The notes beneath the pieces are model-generated. The model had not been told where the DNA came from and searched no databases. It was given only the letters and a program-made list of their open reading frames with translations. From BMS3ABIN03 sp964418885 (GTDB lineage Bacteria; Bacteroidota; Ignavibacteria; Ignavibacteriales; Ignavibacteriaceae), in assembly GCA_964418885.1 (NCBI GenBank), contig CAYQNW010000004.1, positions 1 to 64,000 on the forward strand: a DNA stretch of 64,000 nucleotides. The letters run 5' to 3'. The translations under genes were made by a program, and so were the position numbers. Shown here piece by piece: positions 19,901 through 28,797 of the stretch (within the stretch, counting starts at the first letter, position 1; each line of letters starts with the position of its first letter).

Positions 19901-20068
19901 TGCATTTGCACCGATGTATGTGGTGCTTACAGTAATAATTGGCGGATCGACCGAAGGATATTCACGGACGCCGAGATACGTGTATCCCAGTAAACCAAGC
20001 ACAACAATTGCAATCGACATTACAATTGCAAGTACAGGTCTTCTTATGCTTAACGATGACAGACTCAT
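16964..20068 (-). CDS. RND efflux pump permease (AcrB/HAE1 type)
   Basis: This inner-membrane proton antiporter of 1034 residues has 12 helices and two large periplasmic loops. The proton-relay aspartates are present in helix 4 (GIVVDDAIVVLENI). Other marks are IRRPVLAIVMSIAIV at the N-terminus and GIVTKNGILIVEFANQ in helix 10. The sequence is of the multidrug HAE1 type rather than the heavy-metal type. Its ATG overlaps the adaptor stop codon by one base (20068), showing translational coupling. Together with the adaptor and TolC gene it forms a complete tripartite pump; the substrate is unknown. Confidence 0.93.
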   Translation of the reverse strand: MSLSSLSIRRPVLAIVMSIAIVVLGLLGYTYLGVREYPSVDPPIITVSTTYIGANADVIESQITEPLEESINGIAGIRSLTSVSRDGRSTITVEFDIDVNLETAANDVRDKVSRSVRNLPPDVEPPIVSKADADASPIVFLNIQSDTRNLLQLTELANNVFKERFQTIPGVSAVNVWGEKKYSMRLWLDPAKLAAYHLTPLDVKNAVNRENVELPSGLIEGNKTELSIRTIGRLHDAAEFNDLIIKEDNGNIVRLKDVGYAILGAENERTVLKRDGTPMVGVVLIAQPGANNIAITDEFYKRLEQIKRDLPPDIKTGIGFDVTEYIRDSISEVEQTIFVAFGLVVLIIFLFLRNWRTTVIPVIAIPISLIGAFFIMYVANFSINVLTLLGIVLAIGIVVDDAIVVLENIYAKIEEGYNPDEAARRGSAEIFFAIISTTVALASVFLPIIFLQGLTGRLFREFGIVIAGSVIISAFVALTLTPMLGSRILKGREEHNWFYNKTEPFFVRLNKTYRNSLDAFLAKRWTAFLIMAASLGLIYLFFNAIPSELSPLEDRSGIRLYVTGPEGASFDYMDHFMDKLIQTLKDSIPERDAIISVTSPGFGASSSVNSGFAFVILTKPDERERSQQQIADDITPVLSNMTEARVFATQQQSIGQRRGGLPVEYVIQAPNFEKLREYLPKFMEAAQKDPVFTIVDANLKFNKPEIKLAIDRQRARNLGVSTIDIAQTIQSAFSGQRFGYFIKDGKQYQVIGQLIRNKRNAPIDLKSLYVTNNRGELIQLDNVVTLTEQSAPPQLYRFNRYVSATVSAGLAPGKTIGDGIKEMDKIASQVLDETFSTALSGASKDYAESSSSLLFAFLLAIGFIYLVLAAQFESFRDPFIILFTVPLAIFGALISLWYFNQTLNIFSEIGIIMLIGIVTKNGILIVEFANQRKAAGLSKMEAIKDAAAARLRPILMTSLSTVLGILPIALALGAGSESRVSMGIAVIGGLIFSTFLTLMVIPAIYSYLSRKTATVSNVTEMATGVEEEPVLANK

Positions 20069-21132
20069 TACTCAAGCTCCGATATTTTTACCTGCGCGCC
20101 GGGTCTCAGCTGAAGCATACCTGATGTAATTATGGTATCTCCTTCGCTCACTCCGGAAGTTAACTGAACATTCTGATCGGTTCTGATCCCTGTTTCAACC
20201 CGTTGTGGAGATGCAAAACCATTACGGTAAATAAAAACCTTTTGCCCCTGTATATCCGGAATTAATGCTTCGGAGGGAACAAGTATAGTATTTTCTATTT
20301 TCTTCAAAACCAGTTCAATATTAGCAAATGATCCTGGCAAAATTTCTCTTCCTGTATTTGGACACAAAGCACGTATTTGTAAAGTTCTTGTAACCGGATC
20401 TATCTTAGGTTCAATAGCATAAACTTTTCCGATGTATGCTTTATCGTTTCCCGATATTGTGAAATTAATTTCATCTCCAACTTCAACCATCGATGAGTAT
20501 CTTTCCGGTATCGAAAAATCAATTTTAATCGGGTTTATATTCTGAAGACTTGCGATGACAGTTGAGTTATTTACAAAACTTCCCTCGCTTACATTTTTTA
20601 ATCCAATTATTCCGCTGAATGGGGCGCGGATCTCAGTTTTAGCAATCTGTGCTTTAATCAGTTCAACCTCTGCCTGGTTAACCTGGAGCTGGTTTGCTGT
20701 CATATCATAATCTTCCTGGCTGATTGCTTCTTTTTCAAGCAACTGTTTCTGCCTGTATTCAGTATCTTTCTGTAGTTCCAGTCTTGATTTTGCACTCTGC
20801 AATTGCGCCTGCAAATCGGCATCATTAATCTTAACAAGTAAATCTCCCTTTTTAACATAACTTCCTTCTTGGAAAAATATTTTTGTTATCTTTCCATTAA
20901 CCTCACTTTTTAGGTCAACATCTTCATTTGCCAATATTGTCCCGGTAGTTAAAACTTTATTATCGAGGGATTCATACTTTGTTATGTGCGCTTTTACCGG
21001 GAGAGAATCAGCTGAACCGGATTCTGAAATTTTCGTTTCCCCTCCTGACGAACCTAATTTTGGAATAGCAAGTAAGATTAAAATAATTATTGCTACTGCA
21101 ACTATCAAAATAGTTTTGATATTCTTTTTCAT
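20068..21132 (-). CDS. RND efflux periplasmic adaptor (membrane fusion protein)
   Basis: This protein of about 354 residues begins at MKKNIKTILIVAV (21132), which gives a proper N-terminal membrane anchor. The open frame extends upstream to 21228, but those 32 residues do not look like part of the family. Order: membrane anchor, lipoyl half-motif GKITKIFFQEGSYVKKGDLL, alpha-helical hairpin with LQSAKSRLELQ, second lipoyl half (TEIRAPFSGIIGLKNVSEGSFV), then a beta-barrel and membrane-proximal domain. It links the permease to TolC. It is the first gene of the three-gene pump operon. Confidence 0.9.
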   Translation of the reverse strand: MKKNIKTILIVAVAIIILILLAIPKLGSSGGETKISESGSADSLPVKAHITKYESLDNKVLTTGTILANEDVDLKSEVNGKITKIFFQEGSYVKKGDLLVKINDADLQAQLQSAKSRLELQKDTEYRQKQLLEKEAISQEDYDMTANQLQVNQAEVELIKAQIAKTEIRAPFSGIIGLKNVSEGSFVNNSTVIASLQNINPIKIDFSIPERYSSMVEVGDEINFTISGNDKAYIGKVYAIEPKIDPVTRTLQIRALCPNTGREILPGSFANIELVLKKIENTILVPSEALIPDIQGQKVFIYRNGFASPQRVETGIRTDQNVQLTSGVSEGDTIITSGMLQLRPGAQVKISELE

Positions 21133-21349
21133 TGTTTGATAATTTCCATTTAAACTCTGACAATTTAAATAAATTGGGATTGTCTTTACAATATAAAAAA
21201 TCCGACTGAATAACGAATTACAATTCATACCAATCTGTATTACCCTGCTGGTGAATTCTTCACACTTAATTATGTGCTGTTTATTCAGATTTCAACTAAA
21301 AGTAATTCTGCTTAATTTAAACACAGAATACTGATTTCTTTAGTGAAGT

Positions 21350-22651
21350 ATGCCAAGGATTATCAACACTTTTTTGATTGCAATTATTTTTTTATCGCCT
21401 TCCGGAATTTTTGCACAAGGATACTGGCAAAAATTAAACTCCCCTACAACAAAATTATTAAAGAATTTGTTTTTCACAGACAACTTAAACGGCTGGGCAT
21501 GCGGCAACCAGGGAATAATTATTCATACAACCGACGGCGGGAATACCTGGGAGATTCAAAATAGTAATGTTGAATCCTTTATTGTTGATATTTTCTTTCT
21601 GAACGCAAACCGGGGATGGGCTCTTACTCAAAGAAATTCCCCTCCCTTTGGAACCACAATACTTAAGACATCAGATGGTGGAAGCATGTGGTCTAACATA
21701 GATTATTTTGAAGACCATATTTTTATGAATACAGTTTTCTTCTTTGATACACTGAATGGATTTTTGGGGGGTTCCTATATTGCCAGAACTACAGATGGTG
21801 GCACATCCTGGATTAAAGCAAATACAGATTCCAATATTTATTCCACTCTTCCAGTTTATAACTTCGATTTTACCAATCATCAGATTGGATACGCCTGCGG
21901 AGGAACAATCGATTTTGCCGGAGTGATTTGGAAAACAACTGACTCTGGGAAGAACTGGGTTTCAAACGCTGTAAGTGCCGACCAGGTTTTTGATATGACT
22001 ACATTAGACTCCTCAAACCTACTGGCCCTATCAGGCGATCCCGAAGGACTATACGGTATCGTTGCAATAAATTCATCAGATGCGGGTAATCACTGGAATT
22101 CTGAAAAACTACAGATATACGGACTATCATTTTCACTTGAGTTTCGAACTTCAATTGAGGGATGGTCTGCATCCGGGAAAAAATTTATTTACACTTCGGA
22201 TAAAGGAAACACCTGGATTGAAAAAGAAACTCCGGATAGTTCTATAATTTACGATCTTCAGTTTGTTAATTCTCAAACAGGTTACGCTGTTGGAGATAAG
22301 GGAATTATTCTTAAATTTGTTCCGCCACCTTTAAATGTAGAAGATGAACCATCTGCCGATGATGATTTTCAACTTTTTCAGAACTATCCGAACCCGTTTA
22401 ATCCCTCAACAAAAATCCGTTACAAAATTCCAACCTCTCCATTAGCGGAAGTAAGAATTAAGGGTGAGTTCATAACACTAAAGGTTTACGATGTGCTCGG
22501 CAAAGAAGCAGCAACTTTGGTTGATGAATATAAATCTGCGGGGGTTTACGATGTTGAATTCAATTCCACTGATTTACCAAGCGGGGTATATTTCTATACT
22601 TTAAAAGCAGGATCATACCACCAAACGAGAAAAATGTTAATTTTGAAATAA
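21350..22651 (+). CDS. Secreted BNR protein with T9SS type A sorting domain
   Basis: This protein of 433 residues has a signal peptide (about residues 1-23, ending SGIFAQ). Six or more BNR/YCF48-like units follow (HTTDGGNTWEI, KTSDGGSMWSN, RTTDGGTSWIK, KTTDSGKNWVS, NSSDAGNHWNS, YTSDKGNTWIE). The last 85 or so residues form a type A T9SS C-terminal sorting domain: FQLFQNYPNPFNPSTKIRYK, then LKVYDVLGKEAATLVDE and SGVYFYTLKAG. Such cargo crosses the outer membrane through the type IX system and the domain is removed or attached at the surface. The NYPNPFNPST form is characteristic of Ignavibacteria. What the propeller binds is unknown. Confidence 0.9.
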   Translation: MPRIINTFLIAIIFLSPSGIFAQGYWQKLNSPTTKLLKNLFFTDNLNGWACGNQGIIIHTTDGGNTWEIQNSNVESFIVDIFFLNANRGWALTQRNSPPFGTTILKTSDGGSMWSNIDYFEDHIFMNTVFFFDTLNGFLGGSYIARTTDGGTSWIKANTDSNIYSTLPVYNFDFTNHQIGYACGGTIDFAGVIWKTTDSGKNWVSNAVSADQVFDMTTLDSSNLLALSGDPEGLYGIVAINSSDAGNHWNSEKLQIYGLSFSLEFRTSIEGWSASGKKFIYTSDKGNTWIEKETPDSSIIYDLQFVNSQTGYAVGDKGIILKFVPPPLNVEDEPSADDDFQLFQNYPNPFNPSTKIRYKIPTSPLAEVRIKGEFITLKVYDVLGKEAATLVDEYKSAGVYDVEFNSTDLPSGVYFYTLKAGSYHQTRKMLILK

Positions 22652-22701
22652 CAAAAAATCTAAGATTGAAGAATAGCTTAAAGTAATTATCGGGAAGTAA
22701 T

Positions 22702-23400
22702 ATGAAAGAAAAATCTTGGCAAAGTGAGTTTCCACAAAATACCGTATCGTTTCTTAAAAAACTTTCGCGAAACAACTCCCGTGAATGGTTTGAAAGAAAC
22801 CGGGATATCTATAATTCGGCTTTTCTCGAGCCGGCAGTTAATTTTGTTATTGAGATGGGTGAAAAACTTTTTACAATTTCACCAGGTATAAATGCTATAC
22901 CTAAAATTGATAAATCCATTTTCAGAATTCACAGAGATGTAAGATTTAGTAAAAATAAGGCTCCTTATAAAACAAATATGGGGCTTTACTTCTGGGAAGG
23001 TCCTGGTAAAAAAATGGACGGCAGCGGATATTACTTTCATCTTGAATCCAAGGGTTTCGGAGCAGGTGCAGGAATGTATATTTTTTCCAAAGAAAATTTG
23101 AAAAAATATCGAAATGTTGTCTCCATTCCTGCAAAAGGAAAAGAGCTGGACTCAATAGTGAAAAACATCACGAAGAAAGGTGTTTACGAACTCGGTGGGA
23201 AAAAGTATAAAAAAACTCCGCGTGGCTACGATCCAAATGGTAAATACTCTGATTATCTTTTACACGATGGCTTTTACGCCTGGTATGATGGCAAGGACTT
23301 TAGTGAGCTAACAAACAAAAATGTTGTTGATATAATTTTTAAAAGGTTTAAAGCGATGTCAGCTTTACACGATTGGCTGGTTAAGAATATTTTACATTGA
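22702..23400 (+). CDS. DUF2461 family protein
   Basis: This protein of 232 residues matches the DUF2461 (TIGR02453) family in layout. It has an N-terminal FLKKLSRNNSREWFERNRD, the central KSIFRIHRDVRFSKNKAPYK, then GLYFWEGP and GSGYYFHLESKGFGAGAGMY. The C-terminus carries a KTPRGYDPNGKYSDYLLHDG motif. The biochemical role of the family is not established. No signal peptide is present, so it is cytosolic. The gene starts 50 bases after the T9SS cargo gene and may be cotranscribed with it. Confidence 0.85.
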   Translation: MKEKSWQSEFPQNTVSFLKKLSRNNSREWFERNRDIYNSAFLEPAVNFVIEMGEKLFTISPGINAIPKIDKSIFRIHRDVRFSKNKAPYKTNMGLYFWEGPGKKMDGSGYYFHLESKGFGAGAGMYIFSKENLKKYRNVVSIPAKGKELDSIVKNITKKGVYELGGKKYKKTPRGYDPNGKYSDYLLHDGFYAWYDGKDFSELTNKNVVDIIFKRFKAMSALHDWLVKNILH

Positions 23401-23413
23401 TATCTTTTTAAAC

Positions 23414-23453
23414 ATAAAAAAAACAGCAACCCATAATCTTGAGCTACTGTTTT
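23414..23453 (-). terminator. Rho-independent terminator of RND permease gene
   Basis: Read on the minus strand, AAAACAGTAGC pairs with GTTGCTGTTTT (plus-strand arms 23443-23453 and 23420-23430) through about 11 pairs including two G-U. A run of T follows (plus-strand A-run 23416-23423). It sits 25 bases past the stop of the permease gene at 23479. Confidence 0.65.
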
Positions 23454-23478
23454 ATCTTTATCCAAGAGTATAGTATTT

Positions 23479-26400
23479 TTACTCGGTTTCGTAACCCCGG
23501 TTATATGCCGGTTCAAGCTCCAGTCTATCTTTTTGTTTACTTCTCAGCTTATTAACAAGTACCCTTAAATCACTGATTACAAAAAGAGCTGCGGGCAAAG
23601 CAAGCAAAGTTAAGATTGTTCCAAAAATCAATCCGAAAGCAACAGAAACTGCCATAGGAACAAGGAACTGACCTTGCTCACTTGTCATAAATATAATTGG
23701 TGCCAAACCCGCTGCAGTTGTTATAGTTGTTAATATAATAGGTCTGAACCTGCTTAGCCCGGTTTCAAGCAACGATTCAGGTATGCTCATCCCGGTTTTT
23801 AACAGGTTATTATACTTATCTATAAAAACAACCGAATCATTAATAATAATACCTGCAAGTGCAACAAGCCCTAAAAATGAAAGTATCGAAACGGGTATGC
23901 CAACTATGTAATGACCCAGTACCGCGCCAATAACTCCAAGAGGAATAAGACTCATTATTAATAAAGTCTGCACATATGACTTTAACAGGAACATAAGAAT
24001 TGTAAACATGATCATAAGTGCAATTACCATAGAAAATACCATAGAGTTAATCATTTTGTCTACTTCTTCCGATTGCCCGCCATAGCTTCTAGAAACACCT
24101 TCTACCTGTGACAGAACAGATGGAATTATAGAAGACTCAAGTTCCTGAAGAACAACCGCCTGATCATTCTTTGTAAAATCCATATCGGCTCTTACCATTA
24201 CGGAACGCTCACCATTTTCATGTCTTATTCTTCTTAAGCTTCTCTCAATTTTATAGGATGCAACTTCTTTAAATGGAACGTAATCTCCTATTGGTGTTCT
24301 TACTTTAAGGTTTTCAATCTGGCTGATCGATACTCTGTCTTTCTTTGTAAACCTGACCCAAATTTTAACTTCATCACGGCCTCTCTGTAAACGCATAACT
24401 TCCTGACCGTAAAATCCTTCTCTTAATTGTGTTGTAAGATCTCTTAACGTAAATCCAAGTGCTTTCCCTTTTGGTTTCAGTTCTACAATAAACTCATTAT
24501 TGCCAAGCGGGGTGTCATCGCGAATATCTTTTACACCATCTATTTTTTTGAGCTCATCCTTAAGTAAATCCTTAGCTTTTAAAAGCTGGCTGTAATCCGT
24601 ACTCGAAAATCTTACAGAAATTGGTGAGCCGCCAAACTGCCAGCCACCTACAGTAACATTATCTGCCTCGGGAACAGAACCGATATAATCTCCCAGCGCT
24701 TGTGAGAACTCACCGATCGAATAATCTCTATTTGCTGATGATGGGAGTACGAAGAAAATATTAATTGTCCCTCCGTTCATCCAGGAAGTATAATTTCTGA
24801 TAGGATATGTTTTTCCCTCTTTTTCCCATTTTTTACCAAATTCAATTGTTTTATCAATAATTTGATATCTGATTTTATCTGCAATCTCAGCTGAGGTACC
24901 GGCTGGCATTTCCACCTGCACTCGCGCATAAGGTGGTTCCAGTGAAGGGAAGAATTGTGCGTGTACATGAGAACCCTGGAACAAACCGATAATTACAAGT
25001 ATCATTGCAACTATACCACCTGTTACCAACCACCTGTTCCTGAGACTAAAAGCCAGAACCGGTCTGTAGATTTTATGAAGAAAAAACAAAAAGCCATTAT
25101 CCAATTTCTTCCTGATTCTCTTTAGTACTGTTTCCTTCAAATCGGTTTGGTGAATTGCTTTGGAGTGTGCAATATGTGCCGGGAGAATTATCATAGCTTC
25201 CAAAAGCGAAAAGGCGAGAGAGATTATTACCACAGCAGCAATCTGCCAGACATATTTACCAAGCATTCCGTAGAAAAAGAAATACGGCACGAATGCAACC
25301 ATGGTTGTTATTACAGAAATAGAGACTGGTTTAATAACCTCATTTGTGCCGTCTATTGCAGCACGAATTGGTTTCTTCCCATACTTCTGCCATTGGGTAT
25401 AAATGCTTTCGCCAATAATAATTCCATCGTCAACCAGAATTCCAATGACAAGGATTATCCCAAATAAACTCATCTCGTTTATTGTAATATCAAGACACCA
25501 AAGAACGAAAAACATTCCAAGCAGGGAAACCGGAATTCCAAGTGCCACCCAGAAAGACAATCTTGAATTTAAAAACACACCAAGTAATGCCAGTACCAAA
25601 AATAAACCAAGCAATCCGTTTTGTGTCATCAAAGTAATTCGTTCTTCAAGATCATCTGTTTCTTTTATGAAAGTCTTAAACTCAACAAGTCCTGCGTACT
25701 TTGCTCTGTACTTCTGAGCCATGTTTTCAACAATTTGAACAATTTCAACAACATCTTCTTTATTGTTGTACATTACATTGAAGCCGACGGATCGTCTACC
25801 GTTGTATTCGGAATAAAACCTGTTTTCCGGCCACTGCTCCTGAACTGTGCATATATCTTTTAAGCGAATTTTTCTGCCATCTATAGAAGAAACAACTTCA
25901 ATCCCTTCGAGGTCTATGGCTTCATACTTTTTGTTATAGGTTCTTATTAGTATTTCTTCCTGCTCGGTTAAGACAGAACCGGAAGAAAGGTTAAGATTTG
26001 AGTTTTGTATTGCACGTGCAATTTCATCAATGGTTAATTTGTATCTTATTAAATCTTCCGGTGATATTTCGATTGAGATCTCCCGCTCCGGGATTCCCCA
26101 CCAGGAAATATTTGAAATTTTTCCTGTTTTTAGTAAATCGTCTCTAAATTCTTCAACTACTTTTTTCAGAGTAAACAAATCTTCAGGACCGTATATGCTC
26201 ATCATTATAGCACGGTTCCACTGGGTTTCCTGTGTTATTACAGGTTTTTCCGCCCCGGTTGGATAGGAATTGATCGAGTTAACAGCATTTTTTATTTCCT
26301 GCATGGATTTATTCATATCGTAACCGGAGGTGATCTCTACATTAACATATCCCCAACCATCCGCAGAGGTAGAGCTTATTTTTTCAATGCCTTCCAGTCC

Positions 26401-26622
26401 GCGCAGACTTTCCTCAATTTTTACAACGATACCTTCTTCAACTTCAATTGCAGAAGCACCCGGATATGGAACCCGTACTTCAATTTCTTCAACCTCAAGT
26501 TTGGGATCTATCCTTTTATTAAGATGAGATAATGCAAAGATCCCTGCTATACATATAATTATCATCACCCAGTTGGTGATAATATTATGCTTAATAAAAT
26601 ATTGTATAAAACGAGCCGCCAT
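23479..26622 (-). CDS. RND efflux permease (second pump)
   Basis: This RND permease of 1047 residues differs from the one at 16964. The N-terminus is FIKHNIITNWVMIIICIAG and helix 4 holds the proton-relay pair in GILVDDGIIIGESI. Helix 10 has GIIINDSVVFIDKYNNL. Two large periplasmic domains and 12 helices fit the family. The adaptor gene lies 23 bases upstream. No outer-membrane partner is encoded next to it, so it may share the TolC protein encoded at 15630. The substrate is unknown; the sequence does not show the Met/His features of copper or silver pumps strongly enough to name a metal. Confidence 0.9.
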   Translation of the reverse strand: MAARFIQYFIKHNIITNWVMIIICIAGIFALSHLNKRIDPKLEVEEIEVRVPYPGASAIEVEEGIVVKIEESLRGLEGIEKISSTSADGWGYVNVEITSGYDMNKSMQEIKNAVNSINSYPTGAEKPVITQETQWNRAIMMSIYGPEDLFTLKKVVEEFRDDLLKTGKISNISWWGIPEREISIEISPEDLIRYKLTIDEIARAIQNSNLNLSSGSVLTEQEEILIRTYNKKYEAIDLEGIEVVSSIDGRKIRLKDICTVQEQWPENRFYSEYNGRRSVGFNVMYNNKEDVVEIVQIVENMAQKYRAKYAGLVEFKTFIKETDDLEERITLMTQNGLLGLFLVLALLGVFLNSRLSFWVALGIPVSLLGMFFVLWCLDITINEMSLFGIILVIGILVDDGIIIGESIYTQWQKYGKKPIRAAIDGTNEVIKPVSISVITTMVAFVPYFFFYGMLGKYVWQIAAVVIISLAFSLLEAMIILPAHIAHSKAIHQTDLKETVLKRIRKKLDNGFLFFLHKIYRPVLAFSLRNRWLVTGGIVAMILVIIGLFQGSHVHAQFFPSLEPPYARVQVEMPAGTSAEIADKIRYQIIDKTIEFGKKWEKEGKTYPIRNYTSWMNGGTINIFFVLPSSANRDYSIGEFSQALGDYIGSVPEADNVTVGGWQFGGSPISVRFSSTDYSQLLKAKDLLKDELKKIDGVKDIRDDTPLGNNEFIVELKPKGKALGFTLRDLTTQLREGFYGQEVMRLQRGRDEVKIWVRFTKKDRVSISQIENLKVRTPIGDYVPFKEVASYKIERSLRRIRHENGERSVMVRADMDFTKNDQAVVLQELESSIIPSVLSQVEGVSRSYGGQSEEVDKMINSMVFSMVIALMIMFTILMFLLKSYVQTLLIMSLIPLGVIGAVLGHYIVGIPVSILSFLGLVALAGIIINDSVVFIDKYNNLLKTGMSIPESLLETGLSRFRPIILTTITTAAGLAPIIFMTSEQGQFLVPMAVSVAFGLIFGTILTLLALPAALFVISDLRVLVNKLRSKQKDRLELEPAYNRGYETE

Positions 26623-26645
26623 AATCTTCCTTTTGTTCTTCTTAA

Positions 26646-27857
26646 TTAATTATTCTTGGATACCTGTGTCTGGGTATCGCTTTCAGGTGTTTCTTCTTTT
26701 AACTCAAGAGATTCATTAGCTGATTTTATTCGCATACCAATTAATGGTTTTTGAAGAATTGTTGTTACTATTTGTATATCATCGGGAAGTGTGTTTTTAA
26801 TTACTGCAACATCTCCCTGGAATGCAACCACTTCAACTTTTCTCCTTGCAAGTTTACCATCTTCAAGAGTATAAACGTAATCCTCATTGTCAACAACGTA
26901 TCTTGGAATCTTTGCTACATCATTTAATTTTTTACCATGTATTTTTAACATTACATAATTCCCCGGCAGAAAATATGGATTAAGTCGATTATTTATATAA
27001 CTCACATAAACATTCAATGTTTGAGAGTTTCTGTCGAGCGATGTCTCTTTGCGAAATATTTTCCCTTTAAGCACATCTTTGCCCTTGTCGGAATATACAT
27101 CTACAGTCGGATCGCTTGAAAAATCAATCAGATTAATTTCATCTACCAGCAGAGGCACTGTTACTTCCACATTTTTTGCATCGTTAAGTGTAAACATCTG
27201 CTGACCTCTGTTTACAAAGCTGCCCTTAATTATACCTTGTGATTTTAAGTATCCGCTGAAAGGTGCAGTGACGAGATATTTAGAGAGAAGAATTTCCTGG
27301 TTTTTAACCGCATAGTATTTACTAAAGATGTTTCTTCCGCTAAGTTTTATTTTTTCCTGTGAACTTTTTATTTCCGGCAACTTTGAAGTTGTTTTATGGA
27401 TATCGAGAGTTAAGAAATACTGATACCATTTATCGTATGCTTCGGTATTTTCAATCTTGATTTCAGGAAGAACCGCAGCAAGTGAATTCATAAATTCAGA
27501 GCGGAGTGTATAAAGATTATTTTCTACTTCCCGCGAATCTACCTGAAGAATTTTTTCCCCTTCAACAACATAAGTCCCATCCTTTAAATCATTCTTTGCG
27601 AACAATACCACACCGCTGGCTTCCGAAACATAATTCAAACTGCGCTTAGATTGAACTACTCCATTGCCCTCTATTTCAAGAAACATATCCCCGAAGTTAA
27701 CTGATTCGGTTTCAACTAATCGTACTTCCGGTGGTACTTCCCTTTTATTGCTCTCTTTCTCTGTCGAACCTAAAGCGGACATTACAAGAAATCCGATAAT
27801 TATAATACCTGCTGCCGATAAGATTTTAATCCAGGTTGATTTTTGTACTTTTTTCAT
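26646..27857 (-). CDS. RND periplasmic adaptor (second pump)
   Basis: This protein of 403 residues has an N-terminal membrane helix (WIKILSAAGIIIIGFLVMSAL). It then has a lipoyl half with ASGVVLFAKNDLKDGTYVVE, a short helical hairpin, a second half with APFSGYLKSQGIIKGSFV, and a beta-barrel segment. It lacks an obvious signal cleavage site, so it is membrane-anchored. The C-terminal 20 or so residues are polar and low in complexity. It is the first gene of a two-gene unit with the permease at 23479. Confidence 0.85.
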   Translation of the reverse strand: MKKVQKSTWIKILSAAGIIIIGFLVMSALGSTEKESNKREVPPEVRLVETESVNFGDMFLEIEGNGVVQSKRSLNYVSEASGVVLFAKNDLKDGTYVVEGEKILQVDSREVENNLYTLRSEFMNSLAAVLPEIKIENTEAYDKWYQYFLTLDIHKTTSKLPEIKSSQEKIKLSGRNIFSKYYAVKNQEILLSKYLVTAPFSGYLKSQGIIKGSFVNRGQQMFTLNDAKNVEVTVPLLVDEINLIDFSSDPTVDVYSDKGKDVLKGKIFRKETSLDRNSQTLNVYVSYINNRLNPYFLPGNYVMLKIHGKKLNDVAKIPRYVVDNEDYVYTLEDGKLARRKVEVVAFQGDVAVIKNTLPDDIQIVTTILQKPLIGMRIKSANESLELKEETPESDTQTQVSKNN

Positions 27858-28797
27858 ACTTTTTCTGATATATAGTTAATAAAATTTAAGACAACGTGAT
27901 TTATAAATGGTTACAATAGAAAATGCACAATCTGCTTTTCCCGGTTTTATATAATTTAGATATTAACCTAAATAGTCGATACAGAAATGTGCTGAGTGGA
28001 AAATATAATGTATGAAAGTAAAAATAATCTTTCAAACAAACAATATTATACTTCCTTATATACCAATGTTTGTATATAACCAAAATTAGAATGTTCTTCC
28101 CCTAAAAGAAATGGTGTTTTCTTAATAACCAAGGCTGCGCTAATTGTAATGGTTGTAACAATTCTTAAAATTTATAAAATTAAAGCTTTTTTGCTCCGTA
28201 CAACCTCATTATTTTAGGAAAAATAAAAGGATCAACTGGCGATATTTGGTTAATTTTGCGGTTGGTTTTTATAATAACCGTGTGAACATAGATAAACCAA
28301 CAGATGTCTCAATATCTTTCTGATGAACCCGGGACGTAATGTATTGTAAATAAATATTTTAGTATGGAATGTTATCAACTCAAGCCACACAAAATTAAAA
28401 TTTATTCTCAGAATGAAACAATTTGTTTGGGAATATAATTTATAATGTTTATGTTTTATCGTTATTTTTTAGATAACAAAAAGAATAATTATAATTTTGG
28501 GTACGAATTTATTGCCCGGCAACTTGCAAATGGCTTATTACTTAACTTCTTTTAATAGAAGCTTTTAGCCCATGAATAATCTTAGGTGGTACGAAAACAA
28601 ACACGGGAAATATCTGTGTTGCTTTTACGCTTCTTCCCCACCCATTAAAGGGAGATTAAAGATTAACTTAATTAGATATTATATAGACATTTTTATAGTA
28701 AACTGATAATGATAGATCGTAAAGCAAATATCTTTTAAATGAATTTCTTTAACACCACGGTAATTATTTTATTTCAAACTTAGACGGTTTTAATTAT
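27858..28797. other. Long gene-free interval before GldL-like operon
   Basis: About 940 bases carry no convincing gene on either strand, unusual in this compact window. A 44-codon plus frame at 28572-28706 has no ribosome-binding site and an odd composition. The sequence is AT-rich with scattered short inverted repeats such as CTTCT-TTTAAT-AGAAG near 28547-28562. It must contain the promoters for the adaptor (leftward) and for the GldL-like operon (rightward). A regulatory RNA or a decayed gene cannot be excluded. Confidence 0.45.

Noticed and set aside
19629..20129. 166-codon plus-strand frame across the RND permease start
   Set aside because: Antisense to a well-supported permease gene and without family features.
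20068..21228. Longer adaptor with 32 extra N-terminal residues
   Set aside because: The extra part precedes a proper membrane anchor starting at 21132 and does not resemble an adaptor N-terminus.
28572..28706. 44-codon plus-strand frame in the gene desert
   Set aside because: No ribosome-binding site; composition not protein-like. Kept only as a remark on the interval.
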